Numbered from the stretch's first letter, positions 28,980 through 37,085 are shown. The stretch: DNA of 64,000 nt from Pedobacter sp. W3I1 (GCF_030816015.1 NZ_JAUSXN010000001.1:4278001-4342000); one strand, 5' to 3'. Made by a program: numbers and translations. The notes: a model not told the origin generated them from the letters alone.

Positions 28980-29837
28980 ATGAAATCGTTCAATGACTTC
29001 AAAACATTCAATGAGTATATAGGTTTACCAAAGCCTTTAGACAATGACATTGACATTGGATATTATGACCCACCGAATATGCTTCCGAAGTCTGAGCCTA
29101 TAATGATTGACTTTTACAGAATTTCATTTAAGATCAATTTTATTGATAAAACGGTGTCCGATGCAAAGCCTGTTAATGCGGTATTTTTCAACAGTCCTGA
29201 AATGTCCGGTGGATGGGATATAGAACCTACTTATAAGGGAATGTATGTCCAATTATCAAAAAAAATCATAGAAGAAAACCGGTTTCTGTTCAAAAATTAC
29301 CTGGACTATGGGCTGCATGAACCCTTGTTGTTAACGGAGAAGGAAATTGTGGAAGTAAGCACCCTCTTTGATTTAATGATAAAATATTACAATAAGGAAA
29401 GACAAAATTTCGAAGTGCTGCTTTCTTATGTAAATGTGCTGGTTTCATTGGTGGAAGGATTTTATAAAAGGCAATTTTCCACCAACCCGAAACAATACAA
29501 TCGCATTGTAACCGACTTTCAACAAAGTTTGAACGATTATTACAACCAGCCAGTAACCCAACTTCCCAATGTTCAATATTTTGCAGATAAGTTTGGGTTA
29601 ACAGCCAACTATTTTGGCGACATCATTAAACACTTTACCCGAAAATCTGCCATCGAAAATATCCACGAATTTGTGATTAAAAAAGCAAAGGAATTACTCG
29701 AAAAAAACAGGGAAATGAATAGTACTGAAGTGGCTTACGAATTAGGCTTTGAATACCCCAATTACTTTTCTAAATTCTTTAAAAAGCAGGTCAATCTAAC
29801 ACCAAAAGAATATCGGCTGCGAGCGATAAAAAATTAA
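28980..29837 (+). CDS. AraC-family transcriptional regulator
   Basis: A 285-residue regulator. The N-terminal 160 residues form a sensor-like cupin region (FYRISFKINFIDKTV). The C-terminal about 100 residues hold the two helix-turn-helix units of AraC: an ADKFGLTANYFGDIIKHFTRKS block and a VAYELGFEYPNYFSKFFKKQVNLTP block followed by KEYR. It probably controls the SDR gene in front of it or a nearby reductase. The ligand is unknown. The short sequence AATTTTG before the ATG is a candidate promoter element. Confidence 0.93.
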   Translation: MKSFNDFKTFNEYIGLPKPLDNDIDIGYYDPPNMLPKSEPIMIDFYRISFKINFIDKTVSDAKPVNAVFFNSPEMSGGWDIEPTYKGMYVQLSKKIIEENRFLFKNYLDYGLHEPLLLTEKEIVEVSTLFDLMIKYYNKERQNFEVLLSYVNVLVSLVEGFYKRQFSTNPKQYNRIVTDFQQSLNDYYNQPVTQLPNVQYFADKFGLTANYFGDIIKHFTRKSAIENIHEFVIKKAKELLEKNREMNSTEVAYELGFEYPNYFSKFFKKQVNLTPKEYRLRAIKN

Positions 29838-29850
29838 ATAAAGAGACTGT

Positions 29851-30057
29851 ATCATAAATATAGATTGTCATCCTGAGAGTTAATTTATTGTATAAAAATC
29901 AATATAAATGACAGGGTTTTTTAAAGGAGATAAGTGGTATCGGGTATCGTCATTGCGAGGCCGGATATGAGCGAGCCGAAGCAATCTATTATATATTTTT
30001 ATAATCAAAAAGATTGCTTCACTCTTACGCAAGCCCTTTCTTCAGTTCGCAATGACG
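29851..30057. repeat. Composite palindromic repeat (CGTCATTGCGAGG type, second copy)
   Basis: CGTCATTGCGAGG at 29948-29960 and TTCGCAATGACG at 30046-30057 form the outer stem; GAAGCAATCT (29978-29987) and AGATTGCTTC (30011-30020) the inner one. The left part shares TGTATCATAAATATAG with 5951-5982 (inverted) and ATAAAAATCAATATAAATGACA with 15745-15770 (inverted), so three dispersed units meet here. A 64-codon ORF starting in its right arm is an artefact. 30058-30320 otherwise holds nothing. Confidence 0.75.
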
Positions 30058-30320
30058 AAATTAAGACCCAAAACTCACGTTAACTTAATAAAAATCATAA
30101 ATCATGGAGAAGAAATAGACGGGATCCGAACCACATCATATACCTGCAATGCCAAACCTTATTATCAGTGTCCTTCATCATTTAAAAGCATGTATACTAT
30201 CGAAACGACAAGAAAATGGAATGTATTGAATTACCGTTCAGGCTAAATTAAAAGCCTGGTTGATAAATTTGTGTAATTTTAGTTATATAATTAACAATAA
30301 TCATAAATAGACTGTAAACA

Positions 30321-30842
30321 ATGACAAGTGAATGGGATAAATTCGAACATCTTTTTAAACGACAGGAAGCTCCTGCCAAAACCATTCTTTTACAAGAAGG
30401 CCAGATCTCGAAAACCATGTTCTTTATTGAAAAAGGATGTTTACGGACCTGGGTTAATAACGACGGCAGGGAAATTACAACCCAGTTTTTCTTTGAAGGC
30501 GATAAAGTGTCTTCTATTGAAAGTTTCAGGGCAAATCAGCCAAGCTTATATAACATTGAAAGTATAGAACCCTGTATTTTACAGACCATTTCACAACAAG
30601 ACTTTCAAAATGCTTTAGAAAATTTGCCTGAAATCAAAGAGGAAATGCAGGAACATTTATTCAGACGACTTTTAAACGCTCAAAAAACTTTCTATTCCTA
30701 TCTTAAAAATAACCCTCAACAGCGTTACAAGGAGCTTATTGAAGAACATCCCCATATTATCCAGCGTATTCCGCAACATTATATCGCATCTTATTTGGGT
30801 ATTACTTCTGTTTCATTAAGCCGGATCCGAAACAGGCGATAA
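30321..30842 (+). CDS. Crp/Fnr-family transcriptional regulator
   Basis: A 173-residue protein, at the short end for the family. Residues about 10-110 form a cyclic-nucleotide-binding-like beta barrel (LLQEGQISKTMFFIEKGCLRTW, TQFFFEGDKVSS, QPSLYNIESIEPC). The C-terminus has a short helical HTH (QHYIASYLGITSVSLSRIRNR) that resembles the Crp wing. The Arg expected for cAMP phosphate binding is not seen, so another signal is likely. The adjacent flavodoxin-fold oxidoreductase, 130 bases downstream on the same strand, is a plausible target. Confidence 0.9.
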   Translation: MTSEWDKFEHLFKRQEAPAKTILLQEGQISKTMFFIEKGCLRTWVNNDGREITTQFFFEGDKVSSIESFRANQPSLYNIESIEPCILQTISQQDFQNALENLPEIKEEMQEHLFRRLLNAQKTFYSYLKNNPQQRYKELIEEHPHIIQRIPQHYIASYLGITSVSLSRIRNRR

Positions 30843-30972
30843 GTTCATTTTACTCACAATCTTTTTACTATATTTTGTGTTCGCGAATCGTTTTGCGATT
30901 TCTTTACAATTGTTATCGTCTGTGCATTTGCTACTGCTCAACTTTGGAGAATAAATTTTAAGCAAAGTAAAA

Positions 30973-31563
30973 ATGAAAGTAGTAATTGTATTTAATCATC
31001 CCCACGAGGGAAGTTTTGGAAACGCAATTTTAGATGCCGTAATCAAGGGGCTTCAAAGTGCAAATCACGAAGTTGACCTGATGCATCTTGATAAGGATGG
31101 ATTTAAACCAGTAATGTCAAAGGCAGATTTGAAAGCCTTCGTTGAACACAAGCCGATCGACCCACAAGTAATAGACTATAATGAGCGTTTGGAAAAAGCT
31201 GACCATCTGATATTTATTTTCCCGATTTGGTGGGACCTGATGCCTGCAATGACCAAAGGATTTGTTGACAGGGTTCTCACTCCGGGAATTGTGTATGACC
31301 ACCACCCCCGCGGTTTTGGCCTAGTACCACTTTTAAAAAACCTAAAAGGGGTAACCATTATCACAACAATGAATAAACCCAAAATAATGTATTCCTTGCT
31401 CATTGGAAATCTAATCAGGAAAGCAATGATAAAAAGCGTTTTTAAAACCATGGGTTACAAAAACCTTAAGTGGATCAGCTATAACATGGTAAAGTCTGTC
31501 AGTCAGGAAAAAAGGGTAAAATGGCTGACTGATATTGAAAACAGGTCTTCAAAACTTAATTAA
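30973..31563 (+). CDS. NAD(P)H-dependent flavodoxin-fold oxidoreductase (quinone reductase type)
   Basis: A 196-residue flavodoxin-like protein of the NQO1/MdaB/KefF kind. VVIVFNHPHEGSFGNAIL is the FMN/FAD phosphate loop; HLIFIFPIWWDLMPAMTKGFVDRVLTPG contains the FPIWW flavin-contact motif; a GFG...GVTIITTMN strand follows. These enzymes carry out two-electron reduction of quinones or nitro compounds with NAD(P)H. It sits behind a Crp/Fnr-type regulator gene on the same strand. A weak hairpin (AACCCAGAAA ... TTTCTTGGGT, 31625-31665) could end the transcript. Confidence 0.92.
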   Translation: MKVVIVFNHPHEGSFGNAILDAVIKGLQSANHEVDLMHLDKDGFKPVMSKADLKAFVEHKPIDPQVIDYNERLEKADHLIFIFPIWWDLMPAMTKGFVDRVLTPGIVYDHHPRGFGLVPLLKNLKGVTIITTMNKPKIMYSLLIGNLIRKAMIKSVFKTMGYKNLKWISYNMVKSVSQEKRVKWLTDIENRSSKLN

Positions 31564-31790
31564 ATAAACCTCGGCATGTGAAACTGAACAGTTGATCGTT
31601 ATGTTGTGATATAAATCGATATTAACCCAGAAATTTGCATTCGGGCTTTTTGCTTTCTTGGGTAACACTCAATTGTACCATATAATGAATAGTGAACCTG
31701 CGATTAAAAAAAGGATAATACACCATTATTATTGATAATTTTAATAAAAACAAGCGCTTAGTTAACTAAAAATAAAAGAACTCAGACGTT

Positions 31791-32348
31791 ATGAAAATCA
31801 AAAATATCATCTGGAAAGGTTTGCATTATAACTCTATTGAAAATTGCGTGATAAACGTTGGAGCTAAATCGATCAATATAGATTCATCCATCATCGGATA
31901 TATAGACAATGCAATATACAAGGTTGATTACACCATTCATGCAGACACAGACTGGAATACAATATCTTTCGGTATTAAGTCAAAAGTGAACGGCATCACT
32001 AATCAGATAAGTGGTCAGAAGATTGGTAACCTTTGGAAAATTGACGGAGATTATCAAGACGGCCTCGCCAATTGTACCGACATCGACATCTCTTTGACTC
32101 CTTTTACAAATTCCTTACCCATAAACAGACTACATTTAAATCAAAATCAGCAAATGGTTATTGATGTGCTCTACATCAATATTTTGGAACATAAAATCAT
32201 GGGGGTACAACAAAAGTACACACGGCTTGCCGAAAAAAAATATCACTACCAAAATATAGAAAATGATTTTGAATCAGTGATTGAAGTTGACAATGACGGA
32301 TTTGTAATTGACTATCCCAGGTTATTTGAAAGAGGGGCAATTATATAA
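31791..32348 (+). CDS. Putative glycolipid-binding (DUF1089-like) protein
   Basis: A 185-residue protein. Its N-terminus, a (I)WKGLHYNSIENC block followed by a repeated IDSSIIGYIDNAIYKVDYTIH beta motif, a WxIDGxYQDGLANCTDIDISLTPFTN block and the end YPRLFERGAI match the family annotated as putative glycolipid-binding (DUF1089). The fold is a spiral beta-roll; the reaction is unknown and the name rests on weak structural work. No signal peptide is seen. It stands alone, at the left edge of the AT-rich decaying zone. Confidence 0.8.
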   Translation: MKIKNIIWKGLHYNSIENCVINVGAKSINIDSSIIGYIDNAIYKVDYTIHADTDWNTISFGIKSKVNGITNQISGQKIGNLWKIDGDYQDGLANCTDIDISLTPFTNSLPINRLHLNQNQQMVIDVLYINILEHKIMGVQQKYTRLAEKKYHYQNIENDFESVIEVDNDGFVIDYPRLFERGAII

Positions 32349-32640
32349 AATGAAGGGAAATAAATGCAGGATCGGCCGGGAGAGAACTAACGTTTCTAAG
32401 CTTTTTGCTTTGGATCTTTTACCCGTTAAGCTTCCTGGTCATCCTGATCCGCTCTTCAGCAGCATTATGAAAAAAGAACTAGACATACCAGCTTTGTTTG
32501 ACAATTTCTTTTTCCATCGTACTGCCCACCGGAACCCTGATTATGGTCTTTTACCTTACGATATGGGGAACTGCATATGTCAGTCCAGGAATTTTCATGA
32601 AGCCAAAACTAGCTTCACGAAGAGATCTACCTGATAAACT
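32349..32640 (+). pseudogene. Possible degraded membrane-protein remnant
   Basis: Two hydrophobic stretches lie in two different frames: FLSFLLWIFYPLSFLVIL around 32390-32450 and ISFSIVLPTGTLIMVFYLT around 32500-32560, the latter continuing to a TAA near 32670. Each reads like a transmembrane helix, but a stop and a frame change separate them and there is no clear start. This may be chance. A 108-codon ORF in the third frame has no recognisable motif. Confidence 0.2.
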
Positions 32641-32682
32641 TTTTCGCTTGATCCACAGGATCCATCAATAATTACTCCCTTA

Positions 32683-32741
32683 AGTATTCGTACTCATTTG
32701 AATACGAATAATAATTAAATTACTGTTTAAAAGTAAAACAT
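32683..32741 (-). pseudogene. PIN-domain (VapC-like) toxin, frameshifted N-terminal stub
   Basis: Right behind the antitoxin stop an ATG (32741) opens M-F-Y-F then a stop. One frame over the sequence reads YVLLLNSNLIIIRIQ, which looks like the start of a PIN toxin (consensus Y-L-L-D-T/S-N-L/I-I-I), with the first catalytic Asp changed to Asn. One lost T in the T-run and one G-to-A change explain the break. Nothing PIN-like follows: the frame ends after MSTNT, so most of the gene is gone. Confidence 0.45.
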
Positions 32742-32743
32742 AT

Positions 32744-32974
32744 CTATGAAAAAGGCAATTCATGGTCAGAACATCGATGTTGTTGCCATTCAGCTGCATC
32801 GCCAAAAGACGAAGATGTTGTAGCTTTAAAATTAAGAATACGGTTTTTAAGATTAACCTTGGCTGAATTATTAAAATCGATATTTTTCTTTTCAATAATC
32901 ACATTTAACTTCTTAGCTAAAGCAATAATCTTAGCAAGACTTTCTTCGTTATTTGATTTTAAAATGAGTTCCAT
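32744..32974 (-). CDS. Orphan small antitoxin-like protein
   Basis: A 76-residue protein. The first 30 residues (MELILKSNNEESLAKIIALAKKLNV) form a beta strand and helix; the end, SSSFGDAAEWQQHRCSDHELPFS, resembles the toxin-wrapping tail of small Bacteroidota antitoxins that usually end in a W-Q-R-E-x-R-K-D-R-x-L-P pattern. Here the usual basic residues are partly changed (HRCSDH). Such genes normally precede a PIN-domain toxin by a few bases; only a frameshifted stub follows. It is therefore a probable orphan VapB-like antitoxin. The family call rests on pattern memory. Confidence 0.5.
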   Translation of the reverse strand: MELILKSNNEESLAKIIALAKKLNVIIEKKNIDFNNSAKVNLKNRILNFKATTSSSFGDAAEWQQHRCSDHELPFS

Positions 32975-33060
32975 GCTGAAACATTATGATGAGATATACA
33001 AAAATACTAAAAATAAAGTTTCAGTATATAAAAATAGAAGTAAAAACTTTCTTTCTTGAC

Positions 33061-33287
33061 CCTTCTTTTCTACACGGGTGATTATGTTACATGAAATCTA
33101 CAATACTGAAAAAATTAACACATCGAACCAAAAAAAACTCGGAAATTAAATTTTAACTAATTAAAAAACCGCAATTTATATCTTATTTTTAGCATTTAAC
33201 AAACATTTTCACCGTAAGGGTACCCATACGGGGCTAGAACCAAAAATCGGTCTTTATTTGCATTATTCAACGATTTGAAAATCGCCT
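33061..33287. other. Intergenic AT-rich stretch, nothing recognised
   Basis: No ORF, repeat copy or clear hairpin between the antitoxin promoter region and the degenerate module that begins at 33290. Confidence 0.4.
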
Positions 33288-33289
33288 AA

Positions 33290-33438
33290 AAGAAAAAAGC
33301 CCTTCAAGATATCTTAAAGGGCTTACGGGTCAGTTATGGTACAATTTCTTTGCGTTTTGTGGCTGATTTAAAGCGGTTGGCCGATTTAAAGAGAAAAATG
33401 GATGAAATGGACGAGCTTGGAAAGCAGTTAAAAAGCTA
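33290..33438 (+). pseudogene. Degenerate short coding module A
   Basis: Open frame without a start: after a TAA at 33287 it reads KKKALQDILKGLRVSYG and ends ADLKRLADLKRKMDEMDELG plus seven residues at a TAG (33436-33438). Module B at 37250-37397 has matching SLNDSFPQLRV, DLTRLANLKGKMMEID parts. The same DNA contains the palindrome AAGCCCTT/AAGGGCTT at 33298-33325. I do not recognise the family; it is probably the 3' end of a broken gene. Confidence 0.4.
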
Positions 33439-33482
33439 GCCTATATTTTAGTCCACGAATGTTTTTTTTGAAGCAAAATTTT

Positions 33483-33525
33483 ATCACTACTAGGGAAGTT
33501 GAATTGTCTCTAGTAGTGATTATTT
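33483..33525. terminator. Hairpin behind module A
   Basis: Perfect 11-bp stem ATCACTACTAG (33483-33493) with CTAGTAGTGAT (33510-33520), followed by TATTT. It contains CTAGTAG, as does the hairpin behind module B, and lies about 45 bases after the module's stop codon. 33526-33646 shows nothing else. Confidence 0.6.
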
Positions 33526-33646
33526 AGAGGTTTAAAATTTGTGACTTGACAAAAACTAATATTGATAGGTTATTCCAAAGATTGGATCATCGTAAAAGAT
33601 TTATTGAAACGATGGAACATGGTAAATCAACATTTAATATTCCAGA

Positions 33647-34310
33647 TCATTTATGATTAGTTGCAGCTTCAAAATCTTCTTTTATAAAAGGCCATTCCTT
33701 TTCTTTAAGACAAATCGGATCAGGATCCTGATCCGCAATACTAAAATCAACAAAATTTCCAAGTATTTTTTCTCGCTCGTGCGTCCACTCATACCGTAAA
33801 CGATGTAGTTCTAGCATGAAATCTATTGAATAATGTTTCATTCTATTGAATAATGTTCCATTAATTCATGTAAATCCCAAAAATCTTTCTTACGGCCACC
33901 CCGTTGTATGACATCGATTTTCATTGCCAGTATTTCTTCTGTACTAGCCATTCTAACACCTTCTGTCTCGATAGCTGGCTGAAAAAATGGGTCCATTGAG
34001 TAATAAACATCTACTTTTACAGCATTTTGTTTATCAGACCCCACTAGGTAGGAAGTTCCAAATGCAGGATTTACTCCGAAGCTTGTACTTACATAAGTGA
34101 AATTATCTAGCATGTACTGTTCAATTATACTAAAATCTACAGATCCATAAACAGCATCTGTGAAGAGATCAATATCAACCGATTTCCTATGACCTAATTG
34201 CAAGCTTAGCGCTGTTCCGCCAACGAGGCGAAAATCATTAAAGATTGTTCCTTCATCAAACGAAGCAAAATGTCCTTTAACCGATCATTAACAGTATCCC
34301 AATGCATCAT
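33647..34310 (-). pseudogene. AbiEii/AbiGii-type nucleotidyltransferase toxin, broken by two frameshifts
   Basis: Starts at the ATG at 34310, overlapping the antitoxin stop (ATGA). The first frame gives MMHWDTVNDRLKDILLR; near 34252-34262 one base is missing, after which the true frame continues DEGTIFNDFRLVGGTALSLQ and LGHRKSVDIDLFTD, the GG-T-A ... D-x-D catalytic core. The reading then ends in HELMEHYSIE-stop at 33838. The sequence TCTATTGAATAATGTT occurs at 33822-33837 and again at 33842-33857: a 20-base tandem duplication. Removing one unit restores HELMEHYSIDFMLELHRLR and the normal C-terminus with ADQDPDPICLKEKEWPFIKED. The family toxins transfer nucleotides to tRNA; this copy should be inactive. 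Confidence 0.85.
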
Positions 34311-34810
34311 TTGCTAAGTCGTAAATGTGCCATAATTAGAGGCTGGTTTCCATTTATTTTATCGCTACCAGTCACTTCCTGAATTTTCTTCTTACCGTAA
34401 AATCGGGATATTTCGGTCTTTTCGTCGTCATTACCCCGTTCAAAAATCCTTTTTATTACCCAATTTGCTTGATTTTGCCAGTCGATCTGATCAATATTAG
34501 CGTCCCAAAAAAGTGCATTACGAAGTATTTCAAAGTTAGGACGAGACTGCATTTTAATCTTTGCTTTCTTTAGCTCATAGTAAGCCTGCAACAGAAACAT
34601 GGTTCCTTCTTCAAGCCCAAGTGCCCCATCAATCTTAATCGCCAATTCGGCGGTAATTCCGCGTTTAGCTTTCGTTAACTCGTTTAACTGCTGAGGATAA
34701 ATATGCAAATCGAGGGCAAACGGTCTTTTTTTTAGTCCTCTCTTCGTGAGTTCTCGTTCTAAAACCATTCCTGGATGTATTCCTTTATACTTTTCGATTA
34801 AAGCTTCCAT
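34307..34810 (-). CDS. HigA-like XRE antitoxin with DUF6922-like C-terminal domain
   Basis: A 167-residue protein. Residues about 8-75 are a HigA-type helix-turn-helix (HPGMVLERELTKRGLKKRPFA, YPQQLNELTKAKRGITAELA, KIDGALGLEEGT). Residues about 90-150 (NFEILRNALFWDANIDQIDW, VIKRIFERGNDDEKTEISRFYG) resemble the DUF6922 domain that accompanies AbiEii toxins in Bacteroidota; that name is from memory. The stop overlaps the toxin start by ATGA, so the two were translationally coupled. The frame is intact although the toxin is broken, as expected when an antitoxin outlives its toxin. Confidence 0.8.
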   Translation of the reverse strand: MEALIEKYKGIHPGMVLERELTKRGLKKRPFALDLHIYPQQLNELTKAKRGITAELAIKIDGALGLEEGTMFLLQAYYELKKAKIKMQSRPNFEILRNALFWDANIDQIDWQNQANWVIKRIFERGNDDEKTEISRFYGKKKIQEVTGSDKINGNQPLIMAHLRLSK

Positions 34811-34943
34811 AAATCAAATATAAACAAAAATGTTTACATCAAATATCGTTCCTTAAATACTATGTTATTCAAGGATCTCCTATAGTTTTGCCAACTTAGC
34901 AAAGCAAATAGACTCTAATGCAATACCCTAAGTCTAAGACAAC

Positions 34944-36086
34944 TTAAACCGCCAAATCTGGGGTAAAATTCGTTATTTTAAATTCAACATTATTTTTAAC
35001 TAACCACTTTTCAAATAACGAATACCGTTTTGATGGGGTAAATTCTTTGTAAACCTGAAAATCTTTCTGAGGCAAAATATAGATGACATTACTTGCTAAT
35101 ATCCTAGCGCTTCTGTTACCATTCTCCAGGTTAGTTTTTAAATTTGAATAAGTACAAAAAATTGCATTAGATGAATTGATTTCCAAAGATTCAGCAACGA
35201 CTATTCTACCATCCGATAATTTTAAAATGTCTCCAGCCTGTATTAGATACCGGGATAAAAAATCTATTTTCTGTCGTGCTATAATTTCATCCCGCTCACT
35301 CTGAAGATAGTTATCATACAAATAATTGATAAGAGGTCGATAATCTGTATTATGACTCCAAAAATATTTCCGTTTCAACTCCTCTTTGAGTACGTATACA
35401 AACCTTGAGGTATGAATTTGAACCTCATCAACGGTCTTTATTCCTTTAGTCTTTATGGGAACGTAATTACGGACAATTAAATTGCGAATGTGAGTAAGAG
35501 ACAAATCAAATAATTCACAAATCTGATTATCTGTAATACTGAATTGCTTTTTATTTTTCCTATAATTTTCTTTGCTATCATTAGTCAACTTCTGCAAATC
35601 ATGCCATTGAATAACGTCGTATTCAAATGAATTATATCTTGAATAACCATAACTAGGATGTCTTAGCGTATGAAAATACCGTTCTGCATAATTTCCCTCA
35701 GGCCAGAAATCAATAGATTGTATTTTAATCTCTACTTCTGCTGGGAGACCACACTCTAATTGATGGATGGCATAAGCCGAAAGGCTTTCATAAATACTTT
35801 TAAACTCTAAAATCTTAAGTAATTTCTTAACTGTTATCCCGCTTCGTTTTGCATGAGTTGAAAGCGTAAAAATATAATGAGGTTTTAATTGAAATACTTG
35901 CTGGGAAGATATTGGCAAATTATAGAAATCATCATTGACCTCGACAGTATAATCAACCCTTATGTATTCATTTCCGAAACTCTCCGTCTTATAGTATCCA
36001 ATATTAACTGCCTTAATATATGCTTGCCTGTTAATAGTCTCAGAAATCCTTTCATAAAGAAATTCACTAAATTTAATCGAATCCAC
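34944..36086 (-). CDS. Protein of unknown function, 380 residues
   Basis: I do not recognise this protein. It has no signal peptide or membrane helix. The N-terminal half is rich in Tyr and alternating beta patterns (ETINRQAYIKAVNIGYYK, YIRVDYTVEVNDDFY). The middle has SITDNQICELFDLSLTHIRNLIVRNYVPI, which looks like a helix-turn-helix that could bind DNA. The C-terminal third (QAGDILKLSDGRIVVAESLEI) looks like a small beta-barrel. The ATG at 36086 has no better rival. Base composition is markedly AT-rich like its surroundings, and its divergent neighbour at 36444 is also unknown, which fits recently acquired accessory DNA. Confidence 0.6.
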   Translation of the reverse strand: MDSIKFSEFLYERISETINRQAYIKAVNIGYYKTESFGNEYIRVDYTVEVNDDFYNLPISSQQVFQLKPHYIFTLSTHAKRSGITVKKLLKILEFKSIYESLSAYAIHQLECGLPAEVEIKIQSIDFWPEGNYAERYFHTLRHPSYGYSRYNSFEYDVIQWHDLQKLTNDSKENYRKNKKQFSITDNQICELFDLSLTHIRNLIVRNYVPIKTKGIKTVDEVQIHTSRFVYVLKEELKRKYFWSHNTDYRPLINYLYDNYLQSERDEIIARQKIDFLSRYLIQAGDILKLSDGRIVVAESLEINSSNAIFCTYSNLKTNLENGNRSARILASNVIYILPQKDFQVYKEFTPSKRYSLFEKWLVKNNVEFKITNFTPDLAV

Positions 36087-36303
36087 AACTTAAAACACTG
36101 ATAAACAAGTAAATGTAAATATTTTAAATTGCAATTTAAAACAAGAAATCATAAATATCTAGTAATTTTAATTATAAAACTTTAAAAATCAAATGATTAC
36201 TATGTTCCGATAAAAACGACGGACACAAAATATGATTTTAAAAATCAGAAAAATAGAAGAAAGACCAAAATAGTGCTATCTGAAGCTATTTTAGAAGTAA
36301 AAT

Positions 36304-36332
36304 AAAAAAAAGGGGTTCGAGTCCTTTTTTTT
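36304..36332. terminator. Bidirectional terminator-like hairpin in a divergent promoter gap
   Basis: AAAAAAAAGG (36304-36313) pairs with CCTTTTTTTT (36323-36332) around the loop GGTTCGAGT. It stands between two genes that point away from each other, where no terminator is expected. The loop is identical to the start of a tRNA T-arm, though no other tRNA part is present. The rest of 36087-36443 is empty. Confidence 0.55.
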
Positions 36333-36443
36333 ATTATATCAAACCTTTTTTTAGATATTGTACTGTCAATTCAAAAAGACAGCTAGAAAGAATGTTAATA
36401 AGAATGCCAAAAAATATTTCGACTGCACTCATAACCAAAGATA

Positions 36444-37085
36444 ATGATTTCGGATATAAATTCACAGAAGTTATTAAGAAAAACAAAAGATCGATTCATT
36501 ACTGTAAACCTCACCTCCAGTATACTGAATCTAGATGAAAATAGGGCCTTAGAACAATTAATTCAAATGGAAGCCACAGGCTATTTAGAAAAAATATTCG
36601 ATGGAGTATGGCATCATTCTTTAAGAGGTAAAGTACTAGCTAATAAGCACATCAACAAATACTTTAGGATAGAAACTCAAAAGTTACAACTAAACAACTT
36701 GCTCAAAAGGATTCAGATTATAAATTCATCTTTAGAGTATCCATATGCCGTCGAGCGGATGATTATTACTTCAGAATTTCCTATAACAAAAAAAGCTGAT
36801 GGCATTTTTATCGCCTACTCACTAAATTCAAAACGGTTTTCATCAGAGATGTATAATCTAGCAAGTGAGACACTTCGAAACCGTCATCATGGAAATTTCG
36901 GAACCATTGTAGAATTTTATTCATTTCCTCAAGCAGCTGTGAAGATTTTTCTTAAATCCAAAAGCCCTGTTTTGAAACTGAGACAGTATGACACCAAAGA
37001 AATTCAGAAAATTGATGGGCACATTTTATTTCAACTAATGCCAGTAGATACTTCAGGAAAAGTAAGAAAAGTAGAGAAAGATTAG
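36444..37085 (+). CDS. Unknown protein, possibly a decayed nucleotidyltransferase with winged helix
   Basis: A 213-residue protein. Residues about 1-70 resemble a winged-helix domain (KDRFITVNLTSSILNLDENRALEQLIQMEATGYLEKIFDGVW). Residues about 85-180 are laid out like a small nucleotidyltransferase (LEYPYAVERMIITSEF), but where a GS...DxD core would be expected the sequence reads TSEFPITKKADGIFIAYSL, with only one Asp. It may be a non-catalytic relative of MNT-type antitoxins or toxins; this is a guess from layout alone. It lies divergent from the 380-residue unknown gene, within the same AT-rich zone. Confidence 0.5.
   Translation: MISDINSQKLLRKTKDRFITVNLTSSILNLDENRALEQLIQMEATGYLEKIFDGVWHHSLRGKVLANKHINKYFRIETQKLQLNNLLKRIQIINSSLEYPYAVERMIITSEFPITKKADGIFIAYSLNSKRFSSEMYNLASETLRNRHHGNFGTIVEFYSFPQAAVKIFLKSKSPVLKLRQYDTKEIQKIDGHILFQLMPVDTSGKVRKVEKD

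Noticed and set aside
30052..30246. 64-codon ORF on the plus strand
   Set aside because: It begins inside the arm of a palindromic repeat and has no recognisable motif.
32308..32634. 108-codon plus-strand ORF overlapping the glycolipid-binding-domain gene
   Set aside because: No family match; the hydrophobic stretches in the other two frames fit a decayed membrane protein better.
36304..36332. tRNA gene at the GGTTCGAGT loop
   Set aside because: No acceptor, D or anticodon arm is present around it.
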